Assembly: GCA_965218935.1 (NCBI GenBank)
Contig: CBDCMH010000002.1
Coordinates: forward strand, 1-64,000
Reading direction: 5' to 3'
From: JADFOI01 sp965218935
GTDB lineage: Bacteria > Acidobacteriota > UBA6911 > RPQK01 > JADFOI01
DNA: 64,000 bases
The stretch's first letter is position 1; each line of letters starts with the position of its first letter. Shown piece after piece: positions 8,858 through 17,968 of this stretch. The notes below the pieces were generated by a model. It saw only the letters and a program-made list of their open reading frames with translations. It was not told the origin of the DNA and ran no database searches. The position numbers and the translations under genes were made by a program.

Positions 8858-9537
8858 AAAAAGTCTGGCTCTCCTGGAGCAGTGGTAAAGACAGCGCCTG
8901 GGCTCTGCACCAGTTACGAGATCAAGGGAGGTGGGACGTTTGCGGTCTGTTCACGACACTCAACGAAACCTTCGATCGGGTGGCCATGCACGCCGTGCGC
9001 CGTGTCTTGCTGGAGGCCCAGGCCAGGGCCGCCGGCTTGCCTTTACGCATCATTCCCCTGCCCTGGCCCTGTTCAAATACCGATTATGAACGGATCATGG
9101 CAAGAATCTGGATCGAGGCGACACAAAGCGGAGTGGAGGCCATTGCCTTCGGAGACTTGTTCCTGGAAGACGTTCGGCAGTACCGCCTCAACCAGCTGCA
9201 GGATACCGGCCTGGAGGCCATCTTCCCTCTTTGGCATCGTCCCACTGGCCCACTGGCCCGGCAGATGATCGACTCGGGACTGCAGGCCAAACTGACCTGT
9301 ATCAATCCAAAGCAACTCAGTGGCACTTTTGCAGGAAGAGATTTTGATCCGCAGCTGCTGGAAGAACTGCCGTCTGATGTCGACCCATGCGGTGAGAACG
9401 GAGAGTTTCATTCCTTTGTTTATGCAGGCCCTATGTTTCACTACCCGCTTGAAATCTCTGTGGGAGAGATCACCGAGAGAGAGGGCTTTGTTTTTGCGGA
9501 TGTCCTAGGGCAGATTGAACAAGGAGAAGATTCGTGA
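8854..9537 (+). CDS. Dph6-like ATP pyrophosphatase (diphthine-ammonia ligase family)
   Basis: The 227-aa protein begins with an ATP pyrophosphatase P-loop (LSWSSGKDSAWAL, residues 5-17) and continues with the family pattern: AIAFGDLFLEDVRQYR, an FPLW motif, and CGENGEFHSFVYAGP near the C-terminus. Archaeal and eukaryotic relatives amidate diphthine; bacteria lack diphthamide, so the substrate here is different and unknown. The GTG start (8854) overlaps the previous stop, and its own stop overlaps the next GTG start, a tightly coupled arrangement. Membership in a B12 operon suggests amidation or ligation of a corrinoid precursor, which is an inference. Confidence 0.85.
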   Translation: MKKVWLSWSSGKDSAWALHQLRDQGRWDVCGLFTTLNETFDRVAMHAVRRVLLEAQARAAGLPLRIIPLPWPCSNTDYERIMARIWIEATQSGVEAIAFGDLFLEDVRQYRLNQLQDTGLEAIFPLWHRPTGPLARQMIDSGLQAKLTCINPKQLSGTFAGRDFDPQLLEELPSDVDPCGENGEFHSFVYAGPMFHYPLEISVGEITEREGFVFADVLGQIEQGEDS

Positions 9538-10448
9538 CCCGAATTGTATCGCTCATCGCCAGTGCCACCGAGATTGTTCACGCTCTGGGAATGGGAACTC
9601 ATCAGGTGGGGCGGTCCCATGAATGCGATTTCCCGGACTCGGTCCTTTCCCTTCCCATCTGCACCGCTCCCACCTTCCCTATTTCCGGAAGCAGCCAGGA
9701 AATCGACAACCGGGTCAAAGAAACCCTGCGCAAGGCGCTCTCGGTCTATGACGTTTTCGAAGAAGTACTGGAGCAGTTACAGCCGACCCACATCATTACT
9801 CAATCCCAATGCGACGTGTGTGCCGTCAGTTTGAGGGAGGTGGAAGAGGCGGTTGGGAAAAAACTGTCCTGTCAGCCCACAGTTGTTTCCCTGCAGCCCG
9901 ATGGACTGAAGGAGGTCTGGCAGGACATGGGTTTGGTGGCAGACAGCTTGGGCATCGAGGCCAAGGGCGAGGAGTTGATTGAAAGCCTCAGGCAGCAGAT
10001 GGATCGAATCTCAGGCCGGGCTCAGGCGACGTCCGAACGGCCTCGAGTGGCCTGTGTGGAGTGGCTGGAACCCCTGATGGCGGCGGGAAACTGGATGCCG
10101 GAACTGGTGGAAAGGGCTGGGGGAGAGAATTTATTGGGAGAATCCGGAAAGCATTCGTCATGGATGAGTTGGGAGGAACTGTCCCAGAGCGATCCGGATA
10201 TCCTGGTGGTCTTACCCTGCGGCTTCGATATGAAGCGTACCCGGGAGGAAATGTACTGGCTCACCGATCGATCGGAGTGGAGTTCCTTAAAAGCCGTACA
10301 AAAGGGCCATGTCTATGTCACCGACGGGCATCAATACTTCAACCGGCCCGGCCCCCGTCTCATGGAGTCGCTGCAGATCCTCGCCGAGATCATTCATCCT
10401 GAGGTGTTTAATGCCGATTTCGAGGGTATCGGTTGGCAACGGTTCTAG
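9534..10448 (+). CDS. Cobalamin-binding protein, BtuF-like
   Basis: The 304-aa product has the periplasmic-binding-protein fold of BtuF/FhuD-type proteins: RIVSLIASATEIVHALGMG at the N-terminus, VGRSHECDFP, a long linker helix, and PDILVVLPCGFDMKRT in the second lobe. It has no obvious signal peptide, as in many cytosolic-looking cobalamin-binding proteins encoded near B12 genes. It starts at GTG 9534, overlapping the previous stop by 4 bases. Its stop shares a CTAG palindrome with the convergent anti-sigma gene. Confidence 0.85.
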   Translation: MTRIVSLIASATEIVHALGMGTHQVGRSHECDFPDSVLSLPICTAPTFPISGSSQEIDNRVKETLRKALSVYDVFEEVLEQLQPTHIITQSQCDVCAVSLREVEEAVGKKLSCQPTVVSLQPDGLKEVWQDMGLVADSLGIEAKGEELIESLRQQMDRISGRAQATSERPRVACVEWLEPLMAAGNWMPELVERAGGENLLGESGKHSSWMSWEELSQSDPDILVVLPCGFDMKRTREEMYWLTDRSEWSSLKAVQKGHVYVTDGHQYFNRPGPRLMESLQILAEIIHPEVFNADFEGIGWQRF

Positions 10449-11254
10449 AGGGCGGCTTTAAGGGAAGGCATGATCCTCTCGGCCAAGTGCAGGGTTTGTT
10501 CCTCTTCCTCACCCACCAGATAGACGAAGTAGCCGGGCGTCTCCAGACCGGCCAGCGTCACCAGATTCTGCTCTTGGGGAAGAAGGATGACTCTCACACC
10601 GTCCAGCGTTCTCTCCGGCTCATTCCCTTGAAGAGCCAAGTGCTCCAGATTCGACTTTCCTTCCAGAATCACCGAGATCTGCCCGCCTCGACCCGCAAAT
10701 ACATAGTGAATGATGTCCACTCCACCCACTCGGCACAAGCGGGTCTCCAGGAGACGATAGGAATCACCCATTGCCTGGAGAGCTGTTTCAATACGGGTCC
10801 GAACAGAATCCAGTGGTAGAACGGCTTCTGGAGGAATCTGACGGCCGGCACAGTTCAAATGGTCACCGACAATACCATCATAGTGGGTTTGCGCAATCAG
10901 GGTTCCTGAGTTGGGGCCGAGCCAGAACAACAGCAAGACCCCTAGACCAACGGTCATGAGAATGAGCGCTGCCACCCGCAGAAGGAACGCAGGTACAATG
11001 CTGGCTCTTGTTTCCAGCCCATCCATAATTTTCTCTTGGAGATCAGACGGCACCGGCTGGGAACTCCAGCCTTCGTTCAAGGCCCGGCGCGCTCTCAGTC
11101 GTGACTTCTCTTCTTGGCGGCAGGTCGAACAACTCTCCAGATGCAACAAGATTTCCTGGCTGCTTTCAACCGTCAACTCCCCTGCCAGAAAGTGATCCAT
11201 AAGCTTTTGAACAGGCCCACAGTCTTTGGACTTGAATCCACTCACCTGTTTCAT
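10445..11254 (-). CDS. Membrane-anchored zinc-finger anti-sigma factor
   Basis: The cytosolic N-terminus carries an HxxxCxxC zinc-finger motif (LLHLESCSTCRQ), typical of anti-sigma factors that hold ECF sigmas. A single membrane helix follows (LLRVAALILMTVGLGVLLLFWL, about residues 91-112) and then a periplasmic sensor region with no recognised domain. Start chosen at MKQVSGF (11254), one base after the stop of the sigma gene. It should sequester the sigma factor encoded just upstream. Confidence 0.85.
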   Translation of the reverse strand: MKQVSGFKSKDCGPVQKLMDHFLAGELTVESSQEILLHLESCSTCRQEEKSRLRARRALNEGWSSQPVPSDLQEKIMDGLETRASIVPAFLLRVAALILMTVGLGVLLLFWLGPNSGTLIAQTHYDGIVGDHLNCAGRQIPPEAVLPLDSVRTRIETALQAMGDSYRLLETRLCRVGGVDIIHYVFAGRGGQISVILEGKSNLEHLALQGNEPERTLDGVRVILLPQEQNLVTLAGLETPGYFVYLVGEEEEQTLHLAERIMPSLKAAL

Positions 11255-11255
11255 A

Positions 11256-11807
11256 TTAGGCACTCTCCCTCGATTCTTCCAAGAACTTCTCACGAAAAAG
11301 GCTTCGTGCCCGGTTCAAACGCGACATGATGGTTCCAATCGGCAGATTGAGCATTCCAGCGATCTCACGATACCGAAACTCTTCGATGTCCGCCAAGACA
11401 AGTACCATTTGATAATGCTCCGGAAGTGACTGGAGGATTCTCAAAACCTCTTCGTTCTCAATGCTATCCTGAAAATCAGGTTGCACCGCCAATTGTCCTT
11501 CGGGAACCTCATCAATATCCACGGCTTTCCACCAACGTGCCTGCCGTAATTGTTTATTGCGCAGTCGAAACAAGATCCGGAAAAGCCAGGCCTTACAGTC
11601 GGTACCCGGTGTATAGCCCTGAAAGGATTTCCAGGCTTGCTGGTAGGTTTCCTGTACCAGATCTTCGGCTAAATCACCTTGCTTAGTCATGCTCAAAGAA
11701 ACTCGATAAAGAGACTGCATATGGGGCACCGCTTCCTCAAGAAATACGGCCTTCTCTTTTCGACTCCGATTCAGCTTCACGCTTCCGTCATTGAGGAGAT
11801 GGAACAC
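11256..11807 (-). CDS. ECF-type RNA polymerase sigma factor
   Basis: At 183 aa it has the two-domain ECF layout: sigma2 with DLVQETYQQAWKSFQGY and KAWLFRILFRLRNKQLR, and sigma4 with ILQSLPEHYQMVLVLADIEEFRYREIAGMLNLPIGTIMSRLNRAR. It overlaps the end of the Crp-type gene by 20 bases and is followed by the anti-sigma gene, so all three form one operon. Confidence 0.92.
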   Translation of the reverse strand: MFHLLNDGSVKLNRSRKEKAVFLEEAVPHMQSLYRVSLSMTKQGDLAEDLVQETYQQAWKSFQGYTPGTDCKAWLFRILFRLRNKQLRQARWWKAVDIDEVPEGQLAVQPDFQDSIENEEVLRILQSLPEHYQMVLVLADIEEFRYREIAGMLNLPIGTIMSRLNRARSLFREKFLEESRESA

Positions 11808-12540
11808 TGTTATCGGGAGCTTGCAGCAAACCTGCCATCTTTTCCCGATGGATCAGGAGCTTTCGTCCCTGGTAATGGATCCACTCCTTCCTCTTAAATT
11901 TTGACATAATCATGGATACATGGGGTCGATTTCCCCCCACCAACTGAGCCAGGTGCTCATGGGAGAGTGAAATCTTAAGTTTCATCGTATCCCCATCGCC
12001 CAAAAGTGGCTTGCCATGTCTCTTAGCCAAGTTGAGAAGCACCGTTGCCAGTCGAGACTCCGTGTCCAGAAAACTGTGGGACTTGATGTCTTCTCGAGCT
12101 TCATGCAATCTCTGACCTAAAATCCTTGCATAGTTGAGGGCAATGGTCACCCTCTGCTGAATCAGAATCATAAACTGCCCCCGCGAGATCATTGATACCC
12201 AGGATTCGTCGTGTGCGGTAGCCCGAGCGTCGAAATGTTCTTCGGACCCCAGCAGGTTTTCTCCCAGGATGCCACTGGTATAGATACCCAGTATCTTCTC
12301 TCGATCATCGGGGTTTACAGCAGAAATCCTGATGCATCCACGATTGAGAATAAAGAGTGAATCGGCAGGATCCCCTTGATCGAAGATGATTTCTCCTTTC
12401 GAGTAGATTCGGTCGACACAAGCAGACAGGACAGCATTGAGATCAGAGAGTGGGAGTCCGTCCATGAGGCCCGTTCGCTTCAAGTGCCAAACACGGTCCA
12501 CACTCAACAACTCCTCACATCGAATCTGCGCCGTACTCAT
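11788..12540 (-). CDS. Crp/Fnr-family transcriptional regulator
   Basis: The 250-aa protein has an N-terminal cyclic-nucleotide-binding-like barrel (IIFDQGDPADSLFILNRG, GILGENLLGS) and a C-terminal winged helix-turn-helix (LSHEHLAQLVGGNRPHVSMIMSKF). No Fnr-type cluster of N-terminal cysteines is seen, so the ligand is unknown. A strong Shine-Dalgarno (aaaggagggg) precedes the ATG. An IS30 element ends only about 48 bases upstream, so the native promoter may be displaced or replaced. Confidence 0.9.
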   Translation of the reverse strand: MSTAQIRCEELLSVDRVWHLKRTGLMDGLPLSDLNAVLSACVDRIYSKGEIIFDQGDPADSLFILNRGCIRISAVNPDDREKILGIYTSGILGENLLGSEEHFDARATAHDESWVSMISRGQFMILIQQRVTIALNYARILGQRLHEAREDIKSHSFLDTESRLATVLLNLAKRHGKPLLGDGDTMKLKISLSHEHLAQLVGGNRPHVSMIMSKFKRKEWIHYQGRKLLIHREKMAGLLQAPDNSVPSPQ

Positions 12541-12587
12541 AAAACCCCCCTCCTTTCACTAAGTAAATGTCCCAAAGAGGGGGTGGT

Positions 12588-13804
12588 CTCAACCCATCGA
12601 CGCAACACTTTGCCTTGAAAGGAGGAGGTGGAGTGTATGCGAATGAAGCAAAGAGCTCGTCGCGGTTACACGTTGGCGGAACTGGAGGAGGTGTGGGACC
12701 GGTGGAAACGAGGGGAGTCGCTAAAGTCGATTGGACGCGTGTTTGGTAAACAGCCATCGTCTGTTTACCATCAGCTTGCTCCGTACGGAGGCATCCGTCC
12801 TCGGCCACCCCGCCGTTCATGTTTGGCACTGACTTTGTCGGAGCGCGAAGAGATCTCTCGAGGCATTGCGGCACATCAATCGATACGATCCATCGCCGGG
12901 TTGCTGGGTCGCTCACCATCGACGGTGAGCCGGGAGATTCTCCGGAATGGCGGCGATGATGACTATCGAGCAGCGGAGGCCGATGAGCGAGCCTGGGAGA
13001 GGGCCCGCCGTCCGAAGCGGTGTCAGCTGGTCAAGCATCCACAACTACGGCGGGTAGTGGCCAGAAAGCTCAGCATAAACGGGTCGCCTGAGCAGATCGC
13101 CAACTGGCTGAAACGAGCCTATCCGAAGGATCCGTCCTATCACGTGTCTCACGAGACCATCTACCGCAGCCTGTTTGTTCAAGCCCGTGGTGCGCTGAAG
13201 GCAGAGCTGATGCAACATCTACGGTCAAAGCGGACGATTCGTCGATCCCGGCATGCAAGTCTGAGAGGCCATGGACGAGGACAGATCACCGACATCGTAT
13301 CGATCCGTGAGCGCCCGGCCTCGGTCGAAGATCGTGCCGTGCCCGGTCATTGGGAAGGCGACCTGCTGTCCGGATCGAAGAACAGCCACATTGCGACTCT
13401 GGTCGAACGTCATACGCGCTACGTGATGCTTACGAAAGTCTCCAGCAAGAAAACGGAGACGGTCGTGTCGGCGCTCATCAAGCACGCGAAGAAGCTGCCG
13501 ACGGAGCTGTACAAATCTCTGACTTGGGATCGAGGCCTGGAGCTTGCCGAGCATCGACGGTTCACGTTGGCGACCGACATTGATGTATACTTCTGCGATC
13601 CTCAGAGTCCATGGCAGCGCGGTTCGAATGAGAACACCAACGGTCTACTCCGACAGTACTTTCCCAAGGGAACGGACTTGTCGGTGCACTCTCAGGCGCA
13701 TCTGAACAAGGTGGCACGTCAGCTGAACGAACGGCCCCGTCAGACGCTGGAGTTTGAAACTCCGGCAGAACGATTTAACGCTTGTGTTGCATCGACCGGT
13801 TGAG
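12588..13804 (+). mobile_element. IS30-family insertion sequence
   Basis: Imperfect 21-bp terminal inverted repeats (ctcaacccatcgacgcaacac at 12588-12608, its counterpart at 13784-13804; 18 of 21 match) bracket one transposase gene. The transposase stop codon lies inside the right repeat. No clear target duplication is visible. Confidence 0.85.
12628..13803 (+). CDS. IS30-family transposase
   Basis: The 391-aa protein shows an N-terminal helix-turn-helix, the IS30 pattern IRSIAGLLGRSPSTVSREILRN, and the DDE core: GHWEGDLLSG, LTWDRGLELAEHRRF and CDPQSPWQRGSNENTNGLLRQYFPKGTDL. These are the family hallmarks and the frame is intact. The likely start is the ATG at 12637 or the upstream one at 12628. 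Confidence 0.93.
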   Translation: MECMRMKQRARRGYTLAELEEVWDRWKRGESLKSIGRVFGKQPSSVYHQLAPYGGIRPRPPRRSCLALTLSEREEISRGIAAHQSIRSIAGLLGRSPSTVSREILRNGGDDDYRAAEADERAWERARRPKRCQLVKHPQLRRVVARKLSINGSPEQIANWLKRAYPKDPSYHVSHETIYRSLFVQARGALKAELMQHLRSKRTIRRSRHASLRGHGRGQITDIVSIRERPASVEDRAVPGHWEGDLLSGSKNSHIATLVERHTRYVMLTKVSSKKTETVVSALIKHAKKLPTELYKSLTWDRGLELAEHRRFTLATDIDVYFCDPQSPWQRGSNENTNGLLRQYFPKGTDLSVHSQAHLNKVARQLNERPRQTLEFETPAERFNACVASTG

Positions 13805-13832
13805 CTGGCAGGGTTTTTATTCCATTAATGCA

Positions 13833-13958
13833 TCAGGGCCAGCAGAGTATGGCCGCCAGGACTGCTGCCAGCGGCAACGTTCCCACCCAGGAGGACACGA
13901 TCGAGGCAATCACGCGTTTGTTTGCACGGCCCGATATTAGCCCTATCCCAAACAACTT
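13833..13958 (-). pseudogene. Possible C-terminal remnant of a PiT-type phosphate permease
   Basis: The minus-strand frame reads KLFGIGLISGRANKRV then SIVSSWVGTLPLAAVLAAIL, which resembles the last helices of inorganic phosphate transporters (a WxxTLP motif in the final membrane helix). Nothing of the rest of such a gene is present, so it would be a stub next to the IS30 element. The resemblance is by eye and short. Confidence 0.3.
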
Positions 13959-13970
13959 CTCCCTTGTAGT

Positions 13971-14008
13971 CACAGGTTTACCTCCTTTGGAGACAAGGTA
14001 AACCTGTG
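13971..14008. repeat. Perfect 13-bp palindromic hairpin
   Basis: cacaggtttacct (13971-13983) and its exact complement (13996-14008) flank a 12-base loop. It lies in the gap before the OmpA-like gene. No T-run follows, so it could be an operator, a transcript-stabilising hairpin or a repeat remnant. Confidence 0.5.
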
Positions 14009-14072
14009 ACACGTTCCCGTATTTCCCCGGCAGCACGGAGTGCGGAAAATAGGCTACAATAAGCGTAAGCTG

Positions 14073-14939
14073 ATGTCTTCCTCCAGTAAACCTTTATTTC
14101 GTGTCTTCCTGTTGATGGCATCCGGTCTCGCCGTCCTGGGATTCATGGGATACCTCTTTATGAGCCGTCTCACCGAACTCAACCAGCAGGTTGCCGATGT
14201 CAACCAGCAGCTGGAAGGAGCCATGAAGCGGCTGGAGGACGTAGCCGAGCAATCGGAAGCGGCCAGTACAAGAGCATCCCAGGCCGAAGAAAATGCCCTG
14301 GAGTCTGCTCGGGTTCGGGTCCAGGCGGAAGCAGCCAGAGCCGCAGCCGAAAAAACAGCAGCGCAGGCTCGAGAGGAAGCTGAAAAGGCAAAACAGGATG
14401 TCCAACTCGCCCAACAAGAGGCACAGCTGGCTCAGGAAGAAGCGTTATGGGCCCGGGAAGAAAAAGAGCGCATCAGCAGGGAAAGAGAAGAGGAACTCAC
14501 CCGCTTGCACACGGCTTTCGACCAGATCGTGGAAACCCGCAGAACTGCTCTGGGATTGGTCATGAGTTTGGGAAGCGACTCCATGCAGTTCGACTTCGAC
14601 AAGGCCACTCTCAAACCGGAGAACCGGGAACTGTTGAGTAAAATCGTCGGTATCTTGCTGACCTCCAGGAATTACGGGATCTACGTCTATGGTCACACCG
14701 ATAACATCGGCTCTCAGGGATACAACCTGGATCTCTCTGAGAGGCGGGCTCAGACGGTACTTGACTACCTGACCCAAAACGGCCTTGATCCGGAGATCAT
14801 CACCTCCAAGGGTTTTGGGAAATCCCAACCGATCGTGTCCGGCAACACCGCAACAGCACGAGCCAAGAATCGCCGAGTCGAGATTGGCATCGTGGATACC
14901 ATCATCAACTACGAGGAACGGGTTTCCTCTCTCGAGTAG
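14073..14939 (+). CDS. OmpA-family peptidoglycan-binding protein with coiled coil
   Basis: From the ATG at 14073 (a GTG at 14040 is also in frame) the protein has one N-terminal membrane anchor (LFRVFLLMASGLAVLGFMGYLF). A long Ala/Glu/Gln-rich coiled coil covers about residues 30-160. A C-terminal OmpA domain carries the peptidoglycan-binding signature YGHTDNIGSQGYNLDLSERRA. It probably links the envelope to the cell wall. Confidence 0.85.
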   Translation: MSSSSKPLFRVFLLMASGLAVLGFMGYLFMSRLTELNQQVADVNQQLEGAMKRLEDVAEQSEAASTRASQAEENALESARVRVQAEAARAAAEKTAAQAREEAEKAKQDVQLAQQEAQLAQEEALWAREEKERISREREEELTRLHTAFDQIVETRRTALGLVMSLGSDSMQFDFDKATLKPENRELLSKIVGILLTSRNYGIYVYGHTDNIGSQGYNLDLSERRAQTVLDYLTQNGLDPEIITSKGFGKSQPIVSGNTATARAKNRRVEIGIVDTIINYEERVSSLE

Positions 14940-14967
14940 ACGGGATGAATCGACAGGAGCGCTTCAC

Positions 14968-16008
14968 ATGATCATCGTGATGCAGGGCGACGCTTCACCC
15001 CAGCAAATCGAACGGGTCATGGAGCGAATCCAGGATCTGGGCTACAAGCCTCACCCCATTCATGGAGACAAACGCACCGTGATCGGGGCTATTGGAGACG
15101 AACGCGGTAAGAGTGCTCTGGAAAGTTTGGTGGGCTACGAGGGAGTGGAAAGCGTCATCCCCATCCTCAAACCTTTCAAGCTCGCCTCCCAGGAAATGCA
15201 CCGCGAGCCAACCGTGATCGAGGTCAACAGCGTGCAGATTGGGGCTGGCGGCTTCGCCCTGATCGCCGGCCCCTGCTCCGTAGAGAGCGAAAAACAGATC
15301 ATTGAAGCTGCCCGAGCGGTCAAAAAATCTGGAGCCAACATGCTCCGGGGAGGAGCCTTCAAGCCGAGAACTTCACCCTACAGCTTTCAAGGACTCGAGC
15401 ATGAGGGCTTAAAACTCCTGGCCAAAGCTCGCCAGGAAACGGGACTCCCTATTGTGACCGAGATTCTCTCGCCGGAAAACGTGGATCTGGTGGAGGAATA
15501 TGCGGATGTGATGCAGGTGGGGGCCCGTAATATGCAAAACTTTTCCCTGCTCAAGAAGTTGGGAAAGGTCAAACGTCCCGTGCTTCTCAAACGGGGCATG
15601 ATGTGCACCATCAAGGAAGCACTCATGTCTGCAGAATACATCATGAGCAGTGGCAACCCTTCGGTTATTTTGTGCGAACGGGGCATTCGTACTTTCGAGG
15701 ATTCCACGCGCAACACTTTGGATCTGTCGGCTGTTGCCCTGATCCGGGAGTGGTCCCATCTTCCGGTCATCGTGGATCCCACCCACGGTACCGGAGTGAA
15801 ATCACTCATTTCACCCATGTGCAAGGCAGCCATCGCGACGGGAGCAGATGGCCTGATGGTCGAGGTCCATCCCAAGCCTGAGCAGGCACTCTCTGATGGA
15901 TCGCAGGCACTGCTGCCCGAGCAATTCCAGGAAATTGCAGATTTGATTCGTCCTTATCTGGAACTGGAGGGAAAAACGCTCTACCCACCTAAGTGTCTCG
16001 CTCCATAA
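14968..16008 (+). CDS. aroF: 3-deoxy-7-phosphoheptulonate synthase (DAHP synthase, type I-beta)
   Basis: It catalyses the first step of the shikimate pathway, joining PEP and erythrose-4-phosphate. Residues 1-70 form a ferredoxin-like regulatory domain as in Thermotoga DAHPS. The barrel follows with AGPCSVES, NMLRGGAFKPRTSPYSFQG, ILKRGM-type LLKRGMMCT and DPTHGTGVKS. The start is ATG 14968 with a GACAGGAG ribosome-binding site. The last codons and the TAA stop lie inside a dispersed repeat that begins at 15992, so the C-terminus (...CLAP) appears to be repeat-derived. Confidence 0.95.
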   Translation: MIIVMQGDASPQQIERVMERIQDLGYKPHPIHGDKRTVIGAIGDERGKSALESLVGYEGVESVIPILKPFKLASQEMHREPTVIEVNSVQIGAGGFALIAGPCSVESEKQIIEAARAVKKSGANMLRGGAFKPRTSPYSFQGLEHEGLKLLAKARQETGLPIVTEILSPENVDLVEEYADVMQVGARNMQNFSLLKKLGKVKRPVLLKRGMMCTIKEALMSAEYIMSSGNPSVILCERGIRTFEDSTRNTLDLSAVALIREWSHLPVIVDPTHGTGVKSLISPMCKAAIATGADGLMVEVHPKPEQALSDGSQALLPEQFQEIADLIRPYLELEGKTLYPPKCLAP

Positions 16009-16055
16009 ATACGATGACGTTGTGGCGGCGGGACGGCATCGATTTCTTTGTTGCT
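15992..16055 (+). repeat. Internally deleted copy of the 230-bp inverted-repeat element
   Basis: agtgtctcgctccataaata and the following cgatgacgt match the left end of the element at 22833-23062. At about 16021 the sequence jumps to its interior segment (gtggcggcgggacggcatcg... followed by atttctttgt). The right end is missing. It overlaps the end of aroF and provides its stop codon. Confidence 0.7.
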
Positions 16056-16262
16056 CGTTCTCCACTCTTCTCGATCAGCACTCTTGGTCGGCTCCTGACC
16101 CAAAAAAACCTGGTGGATGTCCTCGAGGCCAGCGAGTAAGGCGCGAGACGTTTGAGTGGCTTACCCTTGCCCTTTTTCCAACTTCAGAGTAAAAGCTTAC
16201 TCGTTGCATCGTTTCTTTCCGACCAAGGGGAGACCTCTGAAAGATAAAGGAGGAGCACAAAC

Positions 16263-17780
16263 ATGAAAGGCTTCGAATTGAGACCTCCAAGTGTGGCATC
16301 TCTGTTTTCCATCCTACTCATCGTCCTCTTTCAACTCAACTGCGTTCCACAAACTCCTGAGGAGCAGGGTCGGCAAGTGTTGGAAGGGGCCGCTGAAGCC
16401 ATGGGTGGGCTACAGGCACTGGAGGCTATTGAGAACATCACCCGCAAGGGGACCAGAACAAGCAACTCTCTCGGACAGGGTCACGTGACGACAGACCGGT
16501 TGCTCATGGGGTCACCGGGCCCCTATACGCAAATGGTTGACTTTGCCGGTTCCCGAGAGGTCAATTTAAGTGGCCCCGCTGAGGCCATTCAGTTAGCGGA
16601 CTGGAACAAGGGCGGTTACCGTGATGTCTTCGCGTCGGCACTAAGACCTCTGGAAGCGTCACAACTGCAGGGATACCGGAAAGAGTGGGACCGTGATATT
16701 GCCAAGTTCCTGGTCCATGCTCTGAGGATAGAGAGCAGTATTAAGGGAATCAGTGAGGCCGCAGTTGACAGTAAACCTCATCAGATCGTCAGCCTCCAGT
16801 TCATCGACGCTGTCTACTACGACGTTTACGTGGACGATACCACCCACTTGATTTCAAAGCTGGAGTTCACTGAAGATCGCAACCCCTACGGAGATTTGGC
16901 CAAAGAGCGGACCTTCTCAGACTATCGAGATGTCGGAAACGTCACACTTCCCTTCTCCGAAATCACCAAGGAAATGAATGAGGTCACTGAAGTCAAGGAA
17001 TGGGCTGCAATGACGATTGACGCCGATCTTCCGGAAAACCGTTTCGTGATTCCTGAGGGACTTCGGGAAAGAGCCCAATCCCTGGCTCATTCCGACCGAC
17101 TTCCGGTCATCCCAGCTGAACTGGCCGACGGCGTGTACTTTGGTGAAGGCCTGGGCATGAACAACATGTGGGTGGAATTCGAGGATTTTATTCTGGTGGC
17201 CGAGGGACCCAACAACGAAGTGCAATCCCTGGAGGTCATTCGCCAAATCCGTGAAACCGTCGGAGATAAGCCCATCCGCTATCTGGTCACCAGCCATCAC
17301 CACTCGGATCATACCGGAGGGATTCGCACCTACGCCGCCGAAGGGGCAACCATCATCACCCATGCCAACAACGAAGAAGTGATTCGGGAAATCCTGACTC
17401 TACCTCACACCCTGAAGCCGGACCGCCTCTTTGAGTCCCAAATAGAACCTAAGATTGAGACGGTCACGGATCGAAAAACCATTACCGACGGCACCCGGAC
17501 GGTAGAGCTCATACAGGTTCCCAATTCCCATGCTGATGGCTTCCTGGCCATCTATCTGCCCAGAGAAAGACTCATCTTCGAGAGCGATCTGTTTACCATT
17601 CAGAGCGATACCTTTCAAATCATTCCCGAGCAGAGTGGGCCTGCCCGAGTTTCTACCGAAGGTATAGATTTTTACAATGCCGTCACCAAGGCTCGTTGGA
17701 GAGTGAATCGGATTGTCCCTGGGCACGGCCGTGTGCTGGAATGGCAAGAGCTGGTAGATGCTGTTAGCGCCACCCGCTAG
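16263..17780 (+). CDS. MBL-fold metallo-hydrolase lipoprotein
   Basis: The 505-aa protein has a lipoprotein signal ending in FQLNC (lipid Cys about residue 26). The N-terminal half (about 30-270) looks like an outer-membrane lipoprotein-sorting (LolA-like) sheet domain. The second half is a metallo-beta-lactamase fold with the metal motif SHHHSDHTGG, a later NSHADG and a terminal PGHGR. Substrate unknown. A strong AAAGGAGGAG site precedes the ATG. Acidobacteria often carry such exported MBL hydrolases. Confidence 0.85.
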   Translation: MKGFELRPPSVASLFSILLIVLFQLNCVPQTPEEQGRQVLEGAAEAMGGLQALEAIENITRKGTRTSNSLGQGHVTTDRLLMGSPGPYTQMVDFAGSREVNLSGPAEAIQLADWNKGGYRDVFASALRPLEASQLQGYRKEWDRDIAKFLVHALRIESSIKGISEAAVDSKPHQIVSLQFIDAVYYDVYVDDTTHLISKLEFTEDRNPYGDLAKERTFSDYRDVGNVTLPFSEITKEMNEVTEVKEWAAMTIDADLPENRFVIPEGLRERAQSLAHSDRLPVIPAELADGVYFGEGLGMNNMWVEFEDFILVAEGPNNEVQSLEVIRQIRETVGDKPIRYLVTSHHHSDHTGGIRTYAAEGATIITHANNEEVIREILTLPHTLKPDRLFESQIEPKIETVTDRKTITDGTRTVELIQVPNSHADGFLAIYLPRERLIFESDLFTIQSDTFQIIPEQSGPARVSTEGIDFYNAVTKARWRVNRIVPGHGRVLEWQELVDAVSATR

Positions 17781-17789
17781 GGAAGAATC

Positions 17790-17834
17790 TTGGGGACAGT
17801 CCCAAGAATTCTCCGAATTCGGGACTGTCCCCAA
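17790..17834. repeat. 14-bp perfect inverted repeat after the MBL gene
   Basis: ttggggacagtccc (17790-17803) and its complement (17821-17834) enclose a loop with two gaattc-like boxes. It lies just after the MBL-fold gene stop. It could act as a bidirectional transcript end, but lacks a U-tract; a repeat-type origin is as likely. Confidence 0.5.
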
Positions 17835-17968
17835 ATTCTCCAGACTGCTTTTATTGACTGTCAGAGCCACAGACTAACAACACACTTGACTTCAGGACCC
17901 CAAAGTGGGAAAGTCGGGCAACGACTGAATATTGGACTTCATTCTTTTCAATCATGGAAGGAGAAACA

